A stretch of DNA of 64,000 nucleotides from Parathielavia appendiculata (lineage: Eukaryota > Ascomycota > Sordariomycetes > Sordariales > Chaetomiaceae): positions 3,141,327 to 3,205,326 of the forward strand of contig NW_026944221.1 in the NCBI RefSeq assembly GCF_033297405.1, written 5' to 3'. How positions within the stretch are numbered: the stretch's first letter is position 1; each line of letters starts with the position of its first letter. Below, one piece after another: positions 1 through 11,785 of the stretch. The position numbers were made by a program, and so were the translations under genes. Under the pieces are notes generated by a model. That model did not search any database, had not been told where the DNA came from, and saw only the letters and a list, made by a program, of their open reading frames with translations.

Positions 1-2152
1 AACGTGTCTCGGATACCAGACAACACCTGGACACTCAGGACACGAGGCCAGGGGCCGGTAACATGACCGGTCTCTGATCCTTATAGCACCTCTCTGTCGG
101 GGCCACGGCCAGACCGGGCGGGCACAAAGGCGCCCGAGCTTCGGAACCAGTCATCTCCGCATATTCCGAACAAAAATGGTGTCTCATCCTCCTACAGCGA
201 CCCCAAGATCGGCATGGCGTAGGGCAGGCCGGTCGGCCATGACCAGGAGCGGTTAGTGAGGTTGACCACGGACAAACAACTGATCGACACTGCATCCTAG
301 TCCGGAGGGCTCGGCCGAAGTAGTGTCCCAACAGAAAATTGACGGATGTGGAGGAATGTGGAGGGCACTGTCGAGCGCTAGCGGTGGTGGTGTGGAGGCT
401 CCCTCAGGCGAGGTCGTTGCGTGAACCCGTCAACGACAGCCCAATGGCTTAGTACTGTATCTCTGACAAGGCGCATGCGTGACACATGTTGTGCGAGGTG
501 TGGGCACGCATTTTCGCGATGCATCCGTAACTGGACTGAACTGTCATTACCCCGGCTGACATCCGTCCAGAAGCAAAGCTGAGCAGGTCGTCGTCTTCGG
601 CCGCGCGGGATGACCCGCTTCGAATCTGGCACCTGGGAATGCTGATCAAGTACCATATGCGGGCGATGTTTTCGGGCTTGTCACACGGTACCCCGGAAGA
701 GACAAGGAACTGTCAACGAATCCCGGCTGAAATTGAGACATGCTCCTATGTTCCGCGTGTCGACGCTGTAGTGTAGTGAATGCAGAGGTGAACTTAGAAG
801 TTGCTTGATGGTGCCATCCAACACTCCGCATTCGCCCAGATCTCGGCTCTGCGATGCAGGTCATGATCAAGGAACGAGTACCAGATTCTGCATTTATTGA
901 CCGCGTCGTGTTACATCGCGGATTGTACAGGTAGCGCGCAGGCTACACTACCCAAGTGCCGGTGACCGGGTGAAGAGAACGTGGGATGCGGAGAGTTGAA
1001 GACGGATGGAACGGAGTGCCAGGGAACGGAAAGCCGGTAGGGACCCAGTCCGTCCTCAACCTGCCTTTTCGAGAAGCGGCACGCTGGGGCATTGGCTCGC
1101 TGCGTCTCTCAAATGCGATTGGTGGACAAGAAAGCTGAGGGAATTCAACCCCACAATTTCAGAGCTGATGGGTTCTCCAGGTTTCTCTGTCCTTACGGAG
1201 TAACTACCTGTACTTCGAATTTCATTCAGCTGCTCTCATCAGCCATCGCCTACAACGTCAACTCAAATCGACATGATCATCGCCTTGTAATTCCTTTCAC
1301 TTTAGGCGTCGGTTAGCCCAAGGCTGAGAAGTGGGGCTCCACAAAGATGCGCAATACTCGGACGGCGAGGAAGCTCCTGTTTCTCCCCGCTGACTGGTTT
1401 TCCTCTTCAAAAACTGACGTGTCGCACAATACAACCCGCAGCCCAACACCTCGCTTCAGCTGATGCTACATACCACTCCAGCTCCCGCTCATTTTTATCG
1501 GCGCATTCGGCGACTTGGCTTCACAGCTCGCACGTTTCCAAGACACTTGCAGAGGGGATGCCTTCTCCTTCAAACACTGACAGTGCATCCTAAGGTCCGC
1601 CTGCAACTGGACGGCTGGATGACCTAGACAGAAGAAACCTGCAATGCTGAGAGACGAACTACAAGTCGCCCAGGGCGTCCAACTAACGTTCGCCAGAGGC
1701 TGATGGTTGCTGGCGCTTACCTCGACGTTCAGAAGCCAAGACTGGTCTGGGCTGAATTTCCTGGTCCCCGCCTGCGTAGCGAATGGGAACTGCATCCTGT
1801 GGGCATGCCGGGGTTGCAGCCAGCTCCTGAAATGGCACCCGACCATCCTCATTTTATGCATCTCCCGCCTGTTTGCTGGTTCACAGGCATCATAGACTTG
1901 AAGTGCTTCCCCTTTCTTGTAGACGAACGCCACGTCGTATGCGGGCGGGCCGGCAACCGCGGCGCGTCCGCCATGTGCGTCCCAGTCCTTAAGAGTCGGA
2001 GGCGGGACGCAGATGGCTGATAACTTGTTTCTGCACCTCATTGTGCACTTCCAGTGTCGGTGTGGCGGTTGTTTGTCTTCACCCATAGGCCTACGGCAGG
2101 TTGAGCGATCCATTCCCTGTTTGGATCTCGAGGCGTCAACCGCGCGGTCGAT
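1..2152. other. Region upstream of GH3 gene, no convincing gene
   Basis: No open frame here shows a recognisable domain, a signal peptide or a splice pattern joining frames. The longest frame, on the minus strand at about 1466-2290, runs antisense into the first exon of the beta-glucosidase and has the cysteine- and arginine-rich make-up of a random frame in GC-rich DNA. The last few hundred bases presumably hold the promoter of the GH3 gene. Confidence 0.5.
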
Positions 2153-4969
2153 ATGGTCTACCGCGCGAGAGCCGTCTGGCTCCTGTTGCCCCTGAGTCCC
2201 TTCGTTTCCGTCTCCCTTGGCCGTAGCGTCGGCCCAAGAGACCCAGTCCCTGAAGGATACCGTGCGGCCCCTTACTATCCCACGCCCCATGGAGGCTGGC
2301 TCGACTCATGGAGGGAAGCCTACGCCAAGGCGGAGGAGTTTGTGTCGCAGATGACCTTGGCTGAGAAGACAAATATCACTTCCGGGGTAGGCTTCTGGAT
2401 GGGTAAGACCTCCGTGTACAGGACCGTGTTTTCGTAATGTAATAGCTGGCTGATATCTAGCAGGGTCAGTATAGGCAAACCACCATCAAACGACGCTTCG
2501 CTGACAATGTAGGCCTTGTGTGGGAAACACTGGAAGCGCAGAACGCCTTGGCTTTCCTCGTCTCTGCCTGCAAGACTCGGCCCTCGGAGTAGCGTCCGCC
2601 GACAATATCACTGCATTCCCGGCAGGCATCACGACGGGAGCAACCTGGGACAAGGCCCTGATGTATGCCCGTGGCGTTGCTATGGGCAAGGAGTATCGGG
2701 GCAAGGGAGCCAACGTTCATCTTGGCCCTTCTGTCGGCCCTCTAGGGCGAAAGCCCCTGGGTGGACGCAACTGGGAGGGATTTGGTTCCGATCCGGTTCT
2801 CCAAGCCAAGGCGGCCGCTCTGCATATCCAGGGGGTCCAAGAGCAAGGCATCATTGCAACCATCAAGCACTTCATCGGCAATGAGCAGGAGATGTACCGC
2901 ATGTATAACCTTTTTCAGCCTGGGTACAGCGCAAATATTGGTAGGATGTCCGTGACGCAAGAAACCATGGCGAGTGTTGACTAAGGCCAGATGATCGGAC
3001 GCTTCATGAGATTTACCTCTGGCCCTTTGCTGAGGCTGTCCATGCCGGCGTTGGCGCCGTCATGACCGCCTACAACGCCGTGAACGGCTCGGCCTGCTCC
3101 CAGAACAGCTATCTGATCAACGGGATCCTTAAGGATGAGCTCGGTTTTCAGGGCATGGTGATGTCGGACTGGTTGAGCCACATTTCCGGCGTTGATTCAG
3201 CCCTCGCTGGCCTCGATATGAACATGCCGGGCGACACCAACATCCCGCTGTTTGGTTTCAGCCTGTGGCAATATGAGCTGACCAGGTCTGTGCTCAACGG
3301 CTCGGTGCCTCTCGACCGGCTCAACGACATGGTCACACGGGTCGTGGCTACCTGGTATAAGATGAAGCAGGACAAGGACCATCCGCGACCGAACTTTTCG
3401 TCAAACACGCGAGATCGCGAGGGGCCTCTGTACCCAGCAGCGCTCATTTCTCCTGTTGGACAGGTCAACTGGTTCGTCAATGTTCAGGAAGACCACTACT
3501 TGGTCGCCCGCCAGGTGGCCCAGGACGGCATTACCCTCCTCAAGAACAATGGAAGCCTCCTACCGCTGTCGACTTCCAGCAAGCTCAGCGTCTTTGGGAC
3601 CCATGCGCAGGTCAATCCTGCAGGGCCCAACGCATGCATGAACAGAGCATGCAACACGGGCACACTCGGCATGGGCTGGGGTTCTGGAGTTGCAGACTAC
3701 CCCTATCTTGACGACCCAATTTCTGCCATTAAAAGGAGGGTCCCAGACGTCGAGTTCCACAACACCGACAGGTTCCCGTCCAACATAGGGAAACCATCTC
3801 CCGACGACGTTGCTGTCGTGTTCATAACTTCTGACTCGGGAGAGAACAGTTTCACTGTCGAAGGCAACCATGGGGATCGCGACGCGGACAAGCTGGCGGC
3901 GTGGCATGGTGGCGACAAGCTGGTCCAGGATGCTGCTCAGAAGTACAACAATGTCGTCGTGGTCGTACACACAGTTGGCCCTCTCATCCTGGAATCATGG
4001 ATTGACCACCCGTCCGTGAAGGCTGTACTGTTCGCCCACCTCCCGGGCCAAGAAGCAGGTGAATCCCTCACCAATATCCTCTTCGGCGACGTCTCCCCGA
4101 GCGGCCACCTCCCTTACTCCATCACCAAAGCAGCCACCGACTACCCAGACAGCATCGCCAACCTGAGGGGCTTCACCTTTGGCCAGGTCCAAGACACATA
4201 CTCGGAAGGCCTCTACATCGACTACCGTTCCCTCAACAAGCGGGGCATCAAACCGCGCTTTGCCTTTGGCCATGGCCTCAGCTACACCAACTTCACCTTC
4301 TCCAACCCCACCATCCGACCCGTCACCCCTCTCTCCCTCGTCCCTCCCGCCCGCTCCTCCAAGGGCCCCACCCCAGCCTACGCCACCACCATCCCCGCGG
4401 CCAGCGAAGCCTACTGGCCCGACAACTTCCCGCGCATCTGGCGCTACCTCTACTCGTGGCTGCCACGCAACGAAGCCGACGACGCCTACGCGATCGGCAT
4501 CGCCGGCGAGAAAAAGTACGCCTATCCCGACGGCTACTCGACCGTTCAGAAACCCGGCCCAGCGGCGGGCGGCGGCGAGGGCGGCAACCCGGCGCTGTGG
4601 GACGTTGCGTGGGAGGTGCAGCTCACTGTCACCAACGTGGGCGGTAAACATGCCGGTAAGGCGTCGGTGCAGGCGTACGTGCAGTTTCCCGAACGGATTC
4701 CGTACGACACGCCCGTGGTGCAGCTGCGGGATTTCGAGAAGACGAAGGAATTGGCGCCGGGGGACAGCGAGACGGTTACGCTGAGGCTGACGAGGAAGGA
4801 TGTGAGTGTGTGGGATGTTGAGGTGCAGAATTGGCTTGTCCCTGGCGTCGGTTTGGATGGGAAGGTGGGGAGGTATACGGTTTGGATTGGCGAGGCGAGT
4901 GATAAATTGTTTCTGGCTTGCTATACGGATACGGGAGAGTGCGAGACGGAGTTGGAGCCGCCTGTTTGA
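2153..4969 (+). CDS. Secreted GH3 beta-glucosidase
   Basis: Hydrolyses terminal beta-D-glucosyl residues of cello-oligosaccharides outside the cell. Proposed exons are 2153-2433, 2513-2940 and 2991-4969, giving 895 residues. A hydrophobic N-terminal stretch (residues about 8-23) looks like a signal peptide. The GH3 N-terminal barrel carries KHFIGNEQE and the nucleophile motif VMSDW (Asp about 296). The alpha/beta sandwich carries SDSGEN, whose Glu (about 521) matches the family acid/base position. A fibronectin type III-like domain closes the protein. Intron 2 is secure: it joins to SANI-DDRTLHEIYLWPF, conserved in fungal enzymes. Intron 1 is not: the strong donor GTAAGA at 2403 breaks the frame by one base, whereas GTAATG at 2434 keeps it but adds ten residues between GFWMG and PCVGNTG. 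Family assignment is firm; the 5' model is provisional. Confidence 0.93.
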
Positions 4970-5481
4970 AGGAGGGAAAGGTGGTGATGAGGTGGGAGTC
5001 TAGGCTGCTAAAGAAGGAGGTTGAGGAATGGGGAGGGAAAGGTCAACGCCAGGGCGAGGGTATGAGGTGTTAGGCCCGGGTGTTGACATGACACTGGTTG
5101 CGAATATTGTTAATCCTCGTTATTTTATTTTCACAAGGCGTTTCGCATCGAGCATGAATGTGGTATGAGGCAATGGTCTGCGTCGTCTGTTGAGTGGTGG
5201 TCAAATGCGTAGCTCAATCCAATCCTGGCTTGCAATATTTGAGCTTTGGTCCTTCTTTATGTTCTGTATCTCTTTCTTTCTCTCATTCTTATTTCGCCTT
5301 TTCTTAGTTTTCCTCTTTTGCTCTTTCTTACTTCGTCAATGTTATTCTAATTATCTAATTCCTTTTTATTATTATTCCTTCCTCCACTGCCCTTTCCCTC
5401 TTTTCTCCTTGAACTAATCTTTGACTTTTCTTTTCTATCCCCATTATTCCTTCTCTGCTGCTCTTCTTGCTTCTCTACGTC
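4970..5481. other. 3' flank of GH3 gene with pyrimidine-rich tract
   Basis: No gene is seen. From about 5225 to 5480 the plus strand is strongly T/C-rich, with long runs of TTTCTT-like sequence, and stands out from the otherwise GC-rich surroundings. It directly precedes the MITE at 5484. Confidence 0.6.
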
Positions 5482-5483
5482 TA

Positions 5484-5670
5484 ACGTGTTTTATCAGCGA
5501 ATGCACCATATCAGCGAGTGCATCACTGGTAAGGACTGCATATATATTTGGGTGCAGCACTAACGACGGGAATAAGCGGGGAATAAGCTGTTAGTACTTC
5601 GACTAAGTGTCTGTGCAGCCCTTACCAGTGGTGCACTCGCTGATATGGTGCACTCGCTGATAAAACACGG
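5484..5670. mobile_element. MITE with ~55-bp terminal inverted repeats
   Basis: A 187-bp element whose ends are long inverted repeats (about 5484-5540 and 5613-5670) with only a few mismatches. Each arm contains two copies of a TATCAGCGAGTGCA-type motif. The element is flanked by TA on both sides (5482-5483 and 5671-5672), the target duplication left by Tc1/mariner/pogo-type transposases. The centre has no coding capacity, so this is a non-autonomous element. The ends differ from those of the Tc1 element at 54286, so that element did not mobilise it. The pogo/Fot1 affinity is an inference from the TA duplication and fungal context. Confidence 0.85.
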
Positions 5671-5672
5671 TA

Positions 5673-6487
5673 TTCTTAGTTCTGATCTTCTTAGACCTCC
5701 TTTCTTCTTGTTCTTGTTCTCTAAACAAAAATCGAGTAGTAGATATCTGTTGTAGAACTTAATTGATAGAACCCCGGTACAGTAACACGAGCTCGACAAA
5801 ATACGCACTTATTCTTCACCATCACCATCAGATCTAGAGTCTGAGCAATTGTCGTAGCAGTCGTGTTGATGCGCCACAGTGGCTGTACTCTCCCTTGTCG
5901 GCCCACCAAAGCCACAACACCCATGACGTCGCTTAAGCTCCACTCTAGACCGTTGACGACACGCATTCCATGACCGAAAACGAATTCGTCATGGACCTGG
6001 CGGTGCACTCCGGGAAACTGCAGTGTTTCAGCGATCAGATCTGCAAGTGCGCCGGCCATAGCTGTGCCACTTCGTGGCAATGTTGCGCCGTCATTGGATC
6101 CAGCCGATGTCGCAGTGGTCTTACGAAGTTGCTTTGGGTCCTGAGCTCGGTCCTGGATGGTCAACTGCGTGGCCCTTTGACAGTAATGCAACAGGCAGGC
6201 CGCAACGGGCAGCCCGTTGCTGTCCACAGAAGTGCTCATCTGGTACTCTGGGCCTCTCCACTCTTTCACAGGTTGCTCATGCGTAATGCCGCTTCATTTG
6301 AAGGTTGTGGCGTTTTGTTTCCAACCCAACCTGAGCTCCTTCCTTCTCTCCAACCAGACAAACTGTTTGCTGCAACAACGGCTCGTCTTCCATAACTCTA
6401 GCTACACTTTCGCACAACCGATCTATTCTCGACTTCTCACAGAGCCCTAATTCGTATTAAAAGCATCAACACCACAGTGACTACACC
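5673..6487. other. Interval between MITE and MARVEL gene
   Basis: Open frames on both strands cover 5721-6395 (a minus frame of 182 codons and a plus frame of 141 codons), but neither shows a domain I recognise and there are no clear splice partners. The last 100 bases are CT-rich and lead into the start codon of the MARVEL-like gene, typical of a fungal leader. Confidence 0.45.
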
Positions 6488-7472
6488 ATGGGCAGGGCCG
6501 CAGGCATGGCCCTCCGGGGAACGCAGTTCTTCATTCGCAGTATACAATTTTGCTGCGCCGCCATCGTGCTCGCGCTCTTCTCCTACTTCCTAGCAACTCT
6601 CAACAACCACGGCATGCATATCGGCACGTGGGTGCGCGCCGTCGGAGGCATTTCCGGAGCCGCCGTTGTCTACACCATCTTTGCCCTACTGATGCTCTGC
6701 TGCGCCCCCGGCCGTTCGTTCCCGTCCTTCGTCATGATGATGCTCGACGTGGCCTTCGTTGGCGCCTTCATCTACGTCGCTGCCGCCAACCGCGGCGGCG
6801 CCTCGTCCTGTAATGGCGAGGTCGATACGCCGTTTGGCAGGGGGAACGCCGACACCAACGTGGTGGACAACGGCAGCGGCGGTTTCACGGCGCTGCCGAG
6901 CTTGAGGCAGGCCTGCAAGATGGAGACGGCATGTTTAGCTGTGTCGATAGTTGCTGTGTAAGTCTTCTCCGCTTTATTCGTCAGCTTCCTACTGCAGCTC
7001 CGTAACTGACGCTTGGGTTGCTAATAGCCTCTTCTTCACCCTCTCCCCCTTCGTTAGCCTCGCCCTCGTCCGGCATCGCAAGAAAGAAATGCGGCTGGGG
7101 CCCTCGCCGGCCAACGACTACACCCAAGGCTACGGCCGCAGGCGGTTTAACTTCTTCGGCTTCAGCCGCAAGCGCGCCGCGAGTGCGGGTGCGGCCCAGA
7201 ATCCCAACGTCCTGCCGGAGCATTCTACCCCGGATGACTTGCGCCATAGCTATGCGACAGAGCAGACTCGGGTTGGCAGCAGTGGCGGCTATGGCGGTCT
7301 GGGCGACGGCACCACTAAGCACGAGCCATTGTATGTAACTGGGGGGAATAACATCAATATGACCAACTACCCGAATGCCAGCACGGGGTATCGGTACGAC
7401 AACAGCGGGTATGACAACAGCGGGTATGACAACAGCGGGTATGACAACAGCGAATATGACAACAGCGGATAA
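6488..7472 (+). CDS. MARVEL-like four-TM membrane protein, C-terminus truncated
   Basis: Exons 6488-6957 and 7028-7472 give 304 residues. The first 160 residues hold three hydrophobic segments (about 17-38, 49-72, 77-98), a cysteine-containing loop, and a fourth segment interrupted by the intron (GTAAGT donor, CTAATAG acceptor). This is the layout of fungal MARVEL-domain proteins of the plasma membrane, whose function is mostly unknown. A basic stretch follows the last TM, then a polar tail. The tail ends in tandem copies of a 15-bp unit encoding YDNSG. One unit carries TAA instead of TAY; the frame stays open for 13 more codons to a TGA at 7512-7514. The family call rests on topology and general resemblance. 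Confidence 0.8.
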
Positions 7473-7500
7473 AACAACAGCGGGTACGACAACAACGGGG
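7394..7500 (+). repeat. 15-bp coding minisatellite (YDNSG repeat)
   Basis: About seven consecutive 15-bp units of the form TAYGACAACAGCGGG in the last exon of the MARVEL-like gene. Units are near identical. The fifth-to-sixth junction reads GGA TAA AAC, where two substitutions turn Tyr-Asp into stop-Asn. The last unit has AAC instead of AGC. Confidence 0.9.
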
Positions 7501-7736
7501 GCGTGTATCGTTGAGGTTTGAAATGATGCGCTGGGCTGATAGGATTGCGAGGACGGTAGCGACGATCTGAAAAGGTTAACAACGCAGCTGTAAGACATAT
7601 CTAAGTACTTGATGAGGGAAGTGTGAGGCAGAACTCGAAGCGGAGTGAACTGTAATAGAGCACTTGCCTTTGATCAAAATATCCGAGCCCCAATCGAATA
7701 CGCATGTATGGCCTGTATGCCATCTATCCCATATCC

Positions 7737-8647
7737 TCACTGGCCCTTCTTCCCTTTTAGTGTCCCCTTCTTCCGCTCTTGCTCCAATGCAAGTCTCCGC
7801 CTCTCCTCCCATTTCTCCCACCCAGCCTGGCACAGGTCCTCCGCCACCACCAGATCCCTGATCCGAAACCACCTCGCGGGCGGCAGCTCCAGCGCCCACG
7901 CGAGCCATCCCGTCTCCCTCAGCATGTATGTCACGGCAAACCACGCCGCCCCGCACCCGGCCCCGGCCACACACCCGGCCAGCACCTGTCGCACGGTGTG
8001 ATAGCCCAGATACACCCGGCTCCAGGCCACCAGGGCAGCAACAACCATGACACTAGCGCTCACCATCGCGCGCTGCGTCAGCGTCAACGGTGCGTGCGCG
8101 TACGCCTCGATCGACACGCTCGCCGCAGCCAATCCACCTTCCTTGTACGCGCGGTGCACGTCCCTCAGCGCTGGCTCTCCCTTCCCTTGCTTCGCACCAC
8201 CACTCTCAGCCCTGCCTCCTCCCGCAAACCCCGCCTGAGCCCTGGGCCGATGCCGCACCGTCAGAAACAGACTCAACGCCACGGCCCAGTAGACAACAAA
8301 CTGCGCGTGCGAGCTCGGCATGCCGTACCCCTTGCCCACTAACACATGACTGGGCCGCTCCTCCTTGATGAGGCGCTTCAGCGCGAAGTTGAGGGCTTCG
8401 CAGGCGAGCTGACCCAAGAGCATGAGCAGGACTTCAGCTTCGCGGGTCGACCAAAGGAGGGTTGCGTAGACGACCATGAGGGCTTGCGGGAGGAGGGAGA
8501 GGAAGGCGGAGAGGGTTGATAGCGGGTCGGCTGGGTTCTGTGAGGGGGGTTAGATGTTGGGAGCAGCTAGAGGGGAAAGGATAGGTAACAGACGTAGTAG
8601 ACGTGTGTTAGGGAGAGAGAGGCTAACGGTGTGACGTCGTCAGCCAT
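7737..8647 (-). CDS. Dolichyldiphosphatase (PAP2 family)
   Basis: Removes a phosphate from dolichyl diphosphate on the lumenal side of the ER so that the lipid carrier can be recycled for N-glycosylation. Exons are 8647-8594 and 8537-7737 (284 residues); the intron has a GTCTGT donor and joins THVYY to NPADPLS in phase 0. The phosphatase signature is complete: a KRLIKEERP segment (K-x6-RP type, residues about 72-81), PSSH (about 93-96) and SRVYLGYH (about 191-198). Several hydrophobic segments surround these. A polar insert of about 50 residues lies between the second and third motifs, and the C-terminus is rich in Lys and Arg. It is divergently transcribed from the RBR ligase gene. Orthologue of yeast CWH8/CAX4. 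Confidence 0.93.
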
Positions 8648-9430
8648 GGTTGCGGTTGCGAATGCGGTTTGCGGGTGGAAGGGTGGGAGGGATGCGCCAG
8701 AGGTAGTCGCTACTTGGGAGGTTTAGGTGGGCTGGCAGATTTCGAATATTACGTCGGATGTTGTTACCACATTGCTGCTCGGGTTACTAAGTCCAGCTGG
8801 GTGCCTGTTAGGAGTTTGCCATAGGCAGCATTAAGGTGTCGTGAACTGCTAGCGTCCGGTATTCACTTGGACGTGCAAGCTACCGAGTTCAGCCCAGAGC
8901 ACGTGCAGACAGACTGGTCTCGGCGTCCAATGTGCTCCCAGAAGACCGCCACCACATATTCCGCATTGGAGCAGGAGTGGGGCCATGCGGGCCCGGCGCC
9001 GCTGGTGCCGCAGTGGCCGAGACGAGTCATCGAAACTTCCGGTCCAGATGGATCGATAAATCGTTAGCAGCTTAACGGTCTGCAGCATCGCAGAGAGTGG
9101 TTTGCCTCTTCGTGCCAGCCCCAGTGCTTCTGTCCAGGATGCCGCCATGACAGTGGATTTCTTCCGTCGCAGCAGTTTGTTGAGCCGACCTGACAAACCA
9201 AAAGAATATTTCTGGCGGATCAAGCGTTGCAGCGGTCGGAATTCCTCCAAGTTTCGGACGACTTCGGCTTCTCTCGTGCGTGGCAATACGAGATAAATTC
9301 ATATTGTTGAGTTGGATCACGAGCGAAGGCTCGGTCGCACAATATATCTATCGCAACACTTCTGTCGAGGGCGCCACCTCAAATTGACTAGGGAAGGGGG
9401 CAGTCGGGCAGCTCAGGAGGGATTCAACAA
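8648..9430. promoter_or_regulatory. Divergent intergenic region
   Basis: A 783-bp interval between the start codons of the dolichyldiphosphatase gene (-) and the RBR ligase gene (+). It must contain both promoters. I see no specific operator; short open frames inside it have no recognisable product. Confidence 0.5.
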
Positions 9431-11785
9431 ATGGCTGACGATCTCGATAACCCACGCGACGTTGAGCTCAGCTCCCTCTGTGCCATCTACCCTGAGCTTC
9501 AACAATTGCATCCCGACGACCCGTACACGATCGCCCTCGACGTCCCTGTCAACCCGTCCAAAGCTGTTACCGTCTTCTTCCCCGCCGTCGCCGACGATGC
9601 CCTCCCACCGAGCGCGAACGGCGCCACCAACGGCGCCGTCGTTGCCGGTCCAGATCAACAAGCCGCCGTCGATTCTCACGAGCTAGCACACCTCCCCTCA
9701 CTGCGTCTTGAGATCACCGTCGGTCCACGGTACCCCGCCGAACAGCCGCCGCAAGTCGCCATCTCGACCAATCCGCCATGGCTCCCAGCTGAGACCGTGA
9801 GGCAGTTGCAGGAGGATGCTTCGCGGTTGTGGGAAGAGATAGGACGGGACATTGTCGGGTTCACCTACATTGACCACGTGCAGCAGGCCGCCGAGAATGT
9901 CTTTGGTCTGGTCGACGAGAAGGGGTCGCTGGCGGTCGATTCTAGGCACAAGATTGCTATATTGGACTACGACATCCAGGCGAGAAAGGCGGCGTTTGAG
10001 AAGGAGACTTTCGACTGCGGTGTGTGCTTAGGTGCGTTTCCGTCTCTGTCTCTTTCCTATTCCAGGGGTGCTCGTTGGGATGGAGAGCCACCATCATCTC
10101 ACCAGCCCCTCGGCCGCTCCCTAAGCAGCCTCTCTCCCGGCGCCACTCTTCCTTTTTTGATCTGGGACACTTGTCTCTACCTGATCCGGATCGTTCACTG
10201 ACTCCCTGCAGAACCCAAGAAAGGCTCAGTATGCCATCGGATGCTGGATTGCGGTCACGTCTTCTGTGTTGCCTGTTTGCAAGACTTCTACAATAACGCC
10301 ATCAAGGAAGGAGATATTGCAGCAGTTAAATGCTTAGCACCTAACTGCGCGAAGGAGCGCGCCAAAGTTACCTCCTCTTCAGGCAGGAAACGCAAGAAGC
10401 CCAAGACCTTCATCAACCCCAGCGAGCTGCTGCAGATTCCCCTCGACCAGGAGACGGTCAAACGCTACGTGACCCTCAAGTACAAGACGGAGCTTGAGTC
10501 CGACAAAAACACAATTTACTGCCCGCGTCAGTGGTGCAATGGCGCCGCGAGATCCAAAAAGCACAAGAGACCGCAAGGCCTGGAATTGGCTGAGGCATCG
10601 GACGAGTCGGCCTCTGAAGAGGAAGACGACGGAGACCACGCCGAGGACGTGGGCAAATCTAAACCATACAAGCCCGCCGAGGAGCTCCTGGCCATTTGCG
10701 AGGAGTGCAGCTTCGCCTTCTGCAGCCGCTGCTACCAGTCGTGGCACGGCGAGTTCTTCCGCTGTACTCCGCGCCGCGACAAGCAAGAGCTTACGGCCGA
10801 AGAGCTCGCCTCGATCGAGTACATGCGGCTGCACACCACGCCGTGCCCTACGTGTGGGGCGCCCGCCCAGAAGACGCACGGCTGCAACCACATGATCTGC
10901 TACCGCTGCCAGTCGCATTTCTGCTACCTCTGCTCCGCCTGGCTCGACCCGGGCAACCCTTATCAGCATTTCAACGAGGCACCGGACGGCCGTGTTACCG
11001 GTTGCTATATGCGCCTGTGGGAGTTGGAGATGGGGGACGGCGACGACGTCGGCATTGGGTTCGCGGGCGGTCCCGGCGGGGTCGCAAACCAAGCGCTGCC
11101 TGTACCTGTTCAGGAGTTCATCCCGGAAATTGAGGAACCCGAGGAGGAAGCGGAGGCCCATGCTGCCGGGCATCCCGCTCCGCCGCCACCTCTAGAGGCA
11201 CATGCGGACGGCGGACAGGTTGGCATAGCTCGTGAGGGGCCTCTGGTGCTTAGGATAGCTGCCAACCAGCCGGCGGCGCCCGGGCGTGGAGGACCTCGTG
11301 GCCGACAGCCGGCGGCGCCTGCAGCCCAGCCAGCAGCGCCAGCGCCGGGAGTAGCTCGAGGAGCGCCAGGACCAGGGGCCAGAGCGCGGAATCAGCAGCC
11401 CGCGGCGCGAGGTGGAGGACCCCAGCAAGCAGCCGCTCGAGGAGGTCCAGGTGCGGGAGCAGGACCGGCAGCTCAGAGGGGACATCGCGCGCCAGGGGCA
11501 GGCGGTGTTCCCGCCGGACAGCAGAGGTTGCGAGGAGGAAGAGGCGGTGGCGCCGCCGCTGGCGGACGTCCTGCGCAGCGGCAATATCCCAACAACAATA
11601 ACCCGGCGAATCAGGGCGGCGAGCGCGCACAGCGTCCCAATATCAACAATGCCGACTTGGGCGATATCGGGGAAGACGGCGAGTTGGCGCCTGTCCATCA
11701 AGACTGGGTCAGGCAGTTTGTACGGCTTGCGCTGAATGACGAGGAGCACATCCTCTTTGATGGGGACTCGGATGATGACATCTGA
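9431..11785 (+). CDS. RWD-RBR E3 ubiquitin ligase, ITT1/RNF14 type
   Basis: Transfers ubiquitin through a RING-HECT hybrid mechanism; the yeast relative ITT1 modulates translation termination and mammalian RNF14 acts at stalled ribosomes. Exons 9431-10031 and 10212-11785 encode 724 residues. An RWD domain fills residues about 5-165. RING1 starts at FDCGVC (about 196) and is split by the intron before the conserved CGHVFC. The IBR (about 300-390) contains an acidic insert rich in Glu and Asp. RING2 (about 410-440) has CPTCGAPAQKTHGCNHM, whose Cys in GCNHM is the expected catalytic residue. A long Ala/Gly/Pro/Gln-rich stretch (about 500-690) follows, then an acidic end. The order RWD-RBR makes ITT1 orthology likely. 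Confidence 0.93.

Noticed and set aside
1466..2290. 274-codon minus-strand frame
   Set aside because: It overlaps the first exon of the GH3 gene antisense, has random-looking composition and no domain.
5721..6395. Overlapping frames of 182 (-) and 141 (+) codons between the MITE and the MARVEL gene
   Set aside because: They overlap each other, neither shows a family I know, and the plus frame lies in the likely promoter of the MARVEL gene. A real lineage-specific gene on the minus strand cannot be fully excluded.
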